A stretch of 64,000 bases of DNA, taken from Nakamurella silvestris. GTDB taxonomy: Bacteria; Actinomycetota; Actinomycetes; Mycobacteriales; Nakamurellaceae. The notes below the pieces were generated by a model. That model made no database searches. It was not told the DNA's origin and saw nothing but the letters and a program-made list of their open reading frames with translations. Below are positions 60,545 to 64,000 of this stretch, in pieces; position 1 is the stretch's first letter, and each line of letters begins with the position of its first letter. The DNA is taken from NCBI GenBank assembly GCA_003576535.1, contig QXCQ01000132.1, positions 38,151 to 102,150 on the forward strand. The letters are read 5' to 3'. A program made the position numbers and the translations under genes.

Positions 60545-61463
60545 CGCCGCCGAAAAACTTGCGGGCCTGGCCTACGGGGCGGGCTGGTCCCTGACCAGAC
60601 ACGCCCCCGCCGGCCCCACCGCTGCGGCTTTCCAGCGCGCCGCCGATCTGGCCTTTCGTCGTCGTGGACCGCGAACGGTCCAGCTGGCGAAGAACCTCCG
60701 CCGGGTGCTCGGTCCTGAGGCGACCCCGTCCACCCTGGCGGCCGTCACCCGCGCCGGCATGCGTTCATACGCCCGGTACTGGTACGAGACCTTCCGGCTG
60801 CCGGCGATGGACCACGAGGAGGTCGTGGCTCGCGGCTTGACCCGGACCACCGGGATGGAACACGTGCACGCCGCCCAGGAGGAGGGCCGAGGGGTCGTCC
60901 TCACCCTGCCGCACTCGGGCAACTGGGACGTGGCGGGACTGATGATCACCCATCTGTTCGGCGGACTGGTCACCGTCAACGAGCGGCTGAAACCGGAATC
61001 GGTCTACGACAAGTTCGTCGCCTACCGCAGCAGCCTCGGCTTCGAGATCCTGCCGCTCACCGGCGGTGAGGTGCCGGCGGCCCAGGTGATCAAGGAACGG
61101 CTGCGCGAGGGGAAGATCATCTGCCTGCTCGGCGACCGGGAGTTCGGGCCGGGCGGCGTGCAGGTCGACTTCTTCGGCGAGCGCACCACGATGCCGGCCG
61201 GCCCGCTGATGCTCGGCCTGTTGACCGATTCGGTCGTGATCCCGGCCCACCTGGCCTACACCGACACCGGCTGGATCACCGACATCGGTGCACCGTTGGA
61301 TCCGCCGGGGGTCCGACTGCGGGATCGGGTCAACGCCGGAACCCAGCAGGCGGCGGACTTCTTCGCCTCCCGCATCGCCGAGCACCCGGCCGACTGGCAC
61401 ATGATGCAACCGTTCTGGCCGGCCGACATGCCGGTCGGCGACCCGCGGCGCAGGCAGCAGTGA
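60537..61463 (+). CDS. patA: Phosphatidylinositol mannoside acyltransferase
   Basis: Lysophospholipid acyltransferase-like protein of 308 residues that acylates the mannose of PIM. Active-site HSGNWDVAG near 122 gives the HxxxxD motif; ICLLGDREFGPGGVQVDFFG near 197 and MPAGPLMLGLLTDSVVIPAH follow. The protein lacks clear membrane helices and is probably peripheral. Overlaps both pgsA (8 bp) and pimA (GTGA, 4 bp). Confidence 0.92.
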   Translation: MGDAAEKLAGLAYGAGWSLTRHAPAGPTAAAFQRAADLAFRRRGPRTVQLAKNLRRVLGPEATPSTLAAVTRAGMRSYARYWYETFRLPAMDHEEVVARGLTRTTGMEHVHAAQEEGRGVVLTLPHSGNWDVAGLMITHLFGGLVTVNERLKPESVYDKFVAYRSSLGFEILPLTGGEVPAAQVIKERLREGKIICLLGDREFGPGGVQVDFFGERTTMPAGPLMLGLLTDSVVIPAHLAYTDTGWITDIGAPLDPPGVRLRDRVNAGTQQAADFFASRIAEHPADWHMMQPFWPADMPVGDPRRRQQ

Positions 61464-62590
61464 AGATCGGACTGGTCTGCCCGTACTCGGTCGACATCCC
61501 CGGTGGGGTGCAGGCGCACGTCATCGACCTGGCCCGGGTGCTCATCGCCCAGGGGCACGAGGTGTCGGTGCTGGCCCCGGGGGACGAGGACGGGGACGTC
61601 CCGGATTTCGTCGTCCCGGCGGGGCGCAGCATCGGGATCCCGTACAACGGTTCGGTGGCCAGGTTGTCCTTCGGGCCGGTGTCCTACACCCGGGTGCGCC
61701 GTTGGATCCGTGCCGGACGCTTCGACGTCCTGCACGTCCACGAGCCGGTGGCCCCCAGCCTGTCGATGATCGCGTTGATGGTCGCCGACGGTCCGATCGT
61801 CGCCACCTTCCACACGGCGAACCCGAAATCGCGCATGCTCAACACCTTCTCGGGGTTGCTCCGGCCGTTCATGGAGAAGATCACCGGGCGGATCGCGGTC
61901 AGCGAACTGGCCCGTCAGGTCCAGGTGGAACATCTGGGTGGTGACGCCGTCATCATCCCCAACGGGGTCGACGTCGGTTTCTACGCCGATGCGGTCCCCC
62001 TCGACGGCTACCCGCGCGTCGGTGGCACCATCGGGTTCATCGGCCGGTTCGACGAACCCCGCAAGGGGATGCCGATCCTGATCGAGGCCTTCAGCGCCCT
62101 GATCGACGACCACCCGGAGCTGAAGCTCCTGGTTGCCGGGACAGGTGATGCCGAGGAACTGCTGGCCGGGTTGGCACCGGAGGTCGCCGCCCGGATCGAG
62201 CTGCTCGGCCGGGTGTCCGACGAGGACAAGGCCAGGCTCCTGGCCTCGGTCGACGTCTACTGCGCGCCGAACACCGGCGGCGAGAGCTTCGGGATCATCC
62301 TGACCGAGGCGATGAGCGCCGGTGCGGCAGTGGTGGCCAGCGACCTCGATGCCTTCCGCCGGGTGCTCGACGGCGGTGCGGCCGGGACGCTGTTCCCGGT
62401 CGGTGACGCCGCAGGTCTGGCCGCGGCGCTGTCCCGGGTGCTCGACGATCCGGCTGCCCGCGCGCGCATGGTCGCAGCGGCCCGTCACCATGTCGCCGGC
62501 TTCGACTGGTCGACCGTCGCGGACCGGATCGTCAAGGTGTATGAGACGGTTGTTGCTGCCGACCCCCGTGCTGTCCGCGAAGCGGACTGA
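61460..62590 (+). CDS. pimA: PIM alpha-mannosyltransferase PimA
   Basis: GT4 glycosyltransferase of 376 residues transferring mannose from GDP-mannose to phosphatidylinositol at the inner membrane face. GVQAHVIDLARVLIAQGHEV near 17 binds the acceptor; HVHEPVAPSLSMIAL near 93; VIIPNGVDVGFY near 163; GRFDEPRKGMPILIEAF near 194; NTGGESFGIILTEAMSAG near 271 contains the ExxxxxxxE nucleotide-sugar motif. GTG start overlaps patA. Confidence 0.94.
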   Translation: MKIGLVCPYSVDIPGGVQAHVIDLARVLIAQGHEVSVLAPGDEDGDVPDFVVPAGRSIGIPYNGSVARLSFGPVSYTRVRRWIRAGRFDVLHVHEPVAPSLSMIALMVADGPIVATFHTANPKSRMLNTFSGLLRPFMEKITGRIAVSELARQVQVEHLGGDAVIIPNGVDVGFYADAVPLDGYPRVGGTIGFIGRFDEPRKGMPILIEAFSALIDDHPELKLLVAGTGDAEELLAGLAPEVAARIELLGRVSDEDKARLLASVDVYCAPNTGGESFGIILTEAMSAGAAVVASDLDAFRRVLDGGAAGTLFPVGDAAGLAAALSRVLDDPAARARMVAAARHHVAGFDWSTVADRIVKVYETVVAADPRAVREAD

Positions 62591-62633
62591 TTCAGGGCCG
62601 AGCGCGGCCGCCCCTCTTCGGTGGTGGCATCAC

Positions 62634-62662
62634 GGTGGCGACCGGAGGTCCGGTCGGCCACC
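62634..62662. terminator. Hairpin between pimA and NUDIX gene
   Basis: GGTGGCGACCGGA pairs with TCCGGTCGGCCACC-type sequence allowing one bulge, 43 bp after the pimA stop and 30 bp before the next start. It may attenuate rather than end the operon. Confidence 0.5.
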
Positions 62663-62691
62663 ACAACACGTAGATCGAAGGGATTCATCGG

Positions 62692-63696
62692 GTGGGGTAC
62701 ATCATCGCGGCGGTCATTCTGGCGCTGCTGATCGCCTCCTTCCGGCTGTGGCGGACCGCCGTCCGGTTGGACCGGCTCCACCTGCGGACGCAGGCCGCAT
62801 GGGCCGCACTGGACGGTGCGCTCGCCCGGCGGGCGGTTGCGGCCAGGGCCATCGCCGCGGCGGGGAAGCTGGACCCGGAACTGGCGATCGAGCTGCGTAC
62901 GGCCGCCAGGGGGGTGGACGGGGTCGATCCGGAGCAGCGCGCGGACGCCGAGAACGACCTGACCCGGGTGCTGGAGACCCTCCCGGTCGGGATCGAACCC
63001 GATCTGGCGGAGGAGCTCTCCGATGCCGCGGAACGGGTGATCCTGGCCCGCCGGTTCTACAACGATGCGGTGCGCGACACCCGGGCCCTGCGGGACGTGC
63101 TGTTCACCCGGATCTTCCGGCTGGCGGGAACGGCGGCCCTGCCGAACTTCTTCGAGATCGCCGAGTACGAACCTGTCCAGCCGCTGCCCCGGGTGTCGGC
63201 ACGGGTGGTCCTGCTCGACGGGGCCGACCGGGTGCTGCTGTTCCACGGCACCGACCCGCAGCGCGCGGCCACCCGCTGGTGGTTCACGCCCGGCGGCGGG
63301 GTGGAACCGGGGGAGGAGCTCGTCCAGGCAGCCCAACGCGAGTTGATGGAGGAAACCTCGATCGCGGTGGCCCAGGCCGATTTCCAGGGCCCGATCTGGT
63401 GGCGCCGCGCCCGGTTCGCGTTCAACGGTGTCGACTGGGAGTCCACCGAGCACTACTTCCTGGTCCGGGTGACCGAGCATTCGGCCGGGAACCGGGCAGA
63501 TGTGGCGATCAGCACCGACGGGTTCACCGACCTGGAGCGGGAGACCGTCCTCGACCACCGGTGGTGGACGGTGGAGGAGCTGCAGGAGACCTCCGAGACG
63601 ATCTACCCCGTCGAGCTGGCCGCCCGGTTGGTCGAACTGGTCGGGTCCGGGAACCGTCGGCGGACCACCGCAGCCGAGCAGATCCGGATTCGCTGA
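62692..63696 (+). CDS. Membrane-anchored LemA-like/NUDIX hydrolase
   Basis: 334 residues: a membrane helix (YIIAAVILALLIASFRLW), a LemA-like helical part (LDRLHLRTQAAWAALDGAL and ILARRFYNDAVRDTRALRD, about 25-135), then a NUDIX domain (about 165-310). The Nudix box reads GGGVEPGEELVQAAQRELME then ETSI, with Ser for the usual last Gly. Substrate unknown. The gene follows pimA in mycobacteria too (Rv2609c, from memory). GTG at 62692. Confidence 0.9.
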   Translation: MGYIIAAVILALLIASFRLWRTAVRLDRLHLRTQAAWAALDGALARRAVAARAIAAAGKLDPELAIELRTAARGVDGVDPEQRADAENDLTRVLETLPVGIEPDLAEELSDAAERVILARRFYNDAVRDTRALRDVLFTRIFRLAGTAALPNFFEIAEYEPVQPLPRVSARVVLLDGADRVLLFHGTDPQRAATRWWFTPGGGVEPGEELVQAAQRELMEETSIAVAQADFQGPIWWRRARFAFNGVDWESTEHYFLVRVTEHSAGNRADVAISTDGFTDLERETVLDHRWWTVEELQETSETIYPVELAARLVELVGSGNRRRTTAAEQIRIR

Positions 63697-63708
63697 GCCG
63701 TCCTCTCC

Positions 63709-63844
63709 TTCTGCGAGTGGGCGGTGGCACCTCAGGATTGGGGGTGTGGGGGTCCGTTCGCGGGTGGGGTGGCGGGTGTTTGTTTCTGCGAGTGGGCGGT
63801 GGCACCCCTGGGTTGGGGGTGTGGGGGTCCGCTCGCGGGTGGGT
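63709..63844. repeat. 75-bp tandem duplication with family C words (C2)
   Basis: A unit starting TTCTGCGAGTGGGCGGTGGC occurs at 63709 and again at 63784 (period 75). The units share a central GTGTGGGGGTCCG(T/C)TCGCGGGTG and differ at a few bases. Within each, GCGAGTGG and CCG(C/T)TCGC form short inverted ends. It lies just after the NUDIX stop. Confidence 0.85.
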
Positions 63845-63943
63845 GACGCACGCCGGCGGGGAGTGATCTCGGCGCGTGCTCATCGACTCCGCCGGGCGTC
63901 TGGCCTAGCGTGGTCACCGTCGGGCGTAACTGAGAGGCCTTCG

Positions 63944-64000
63944 TTGACCATCCGTGTACTGCATCGCCGTTCCCGCATCGCTGCCGCGCTGGTGCCGTTC
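63944..64000 (+). CDS. Start of a secreted or membrane protein (partial)
   Basis: TTG at 63944 follows GAGAGG by six bases and reads MTIRVLHRRSRIAAALVPF to the end of the window, the basic n-region and beginning of a hydrophobic core of a signal peptide. Product unknown, as only 19 codons are present. Confidence 0.55.
   Translation, partial: MTIRVLHRRSRIAAALVPF

Overview
The window is a continuous, gene-dense stretch of a high-GC actinobacterial chromosome. The evidence is the many GTG and TTG starts, the GTGA/ATGA/TGATG stop-start overlaps, and a set of actinobacterial marker families (DUF3039, DUF3093-block neighbours such as DUF4193 and DUF3159, DUF3099, DUF3000, DUF3817, DUF7455, SsgA, PimA/PatA, CofC). 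Polyphosphate enzymes (PpgK, PPK2), cytochrome bd and overall gene style suggest Propionibacteriales (perhaps Propionibacteriaceae), but that placement is an inference. I see no prophage, insertion sequence, CRISPR array or rRNA operon.

Layout. 0-10 kb: a SigB-like sigma factor, a methyltransferase-dtd pair, an HhH-GPD repair protein, the pseudouridine catabolic pair psuG-psuK, DUF3039, a secreted lectin-M23 peptidase and a YihY membrane protein. 9.5-20.5 kb: an SF2 helicase, a small membrane protein, DUF7455, the complete cydABDC cytochrome bd operon, then a tiny LuxR-type protein divergent from a BlaI-M56 (BlaR-like) pair. 20.5-36.6 kb: sigA, ppgK, a Cei/LytR_C protein, DUF4193, MazG-like, OB-fold and DUF3159 proteins, two TrkA proteins, an APC permease, a TrmA-like RNA methyltransferase, a GDPD, and dxs coupled to a two-component system. 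From memory of gene order, this block resembles the sigA-sigB neighbourhood of Mycobacterium tuberculosis. 36.5-45 kb: MOSC and TetR genes, an MFS transporter, a secreted RCC1-propeller/SLH protein and the fadAB beta-oxidation pair. 45-55 kb: RNase D, an atypical LuxR regulator, DUF3000, MsrB, a lipoprotein alpha/beta hydrolase, ZapE, ornithine aminotransferase, PPK2, CofC and two small membrane proteins. 55-64 kb: a tRNA Gly-Cys-Val cluster, an SsgA-like gene, tRNA-Val(CAC), then thrS-HIT-pgsA-patA-pimA-NUDIX, the conserved phosphatidylinositol mannoside locus, and the first codons of a secreted protein.

The most striking feature is not a gene. At least fourteen intergenic sites carry long, near-perfect palindromes that fall into five recurring sequence families (A-E). 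Most lie 3-28 bp after a stop codon, often between convergent genes. They look like dispersed repeats that serve as transcription terminators. Families A and B also share sequence words. A cluster of three family-D hairpins at 55.27-55.59 kb brackets a gene fragment.

Gene cooperation: cydDC matures the cydAB oxidase. psuG feeds psuK. The thrS-to-NUDIX run makes phosphatidylinositol phosphate and its first mannosylated, acylated products. fadA and fadB run beta-oxidation. CofC implies that F420 is made.
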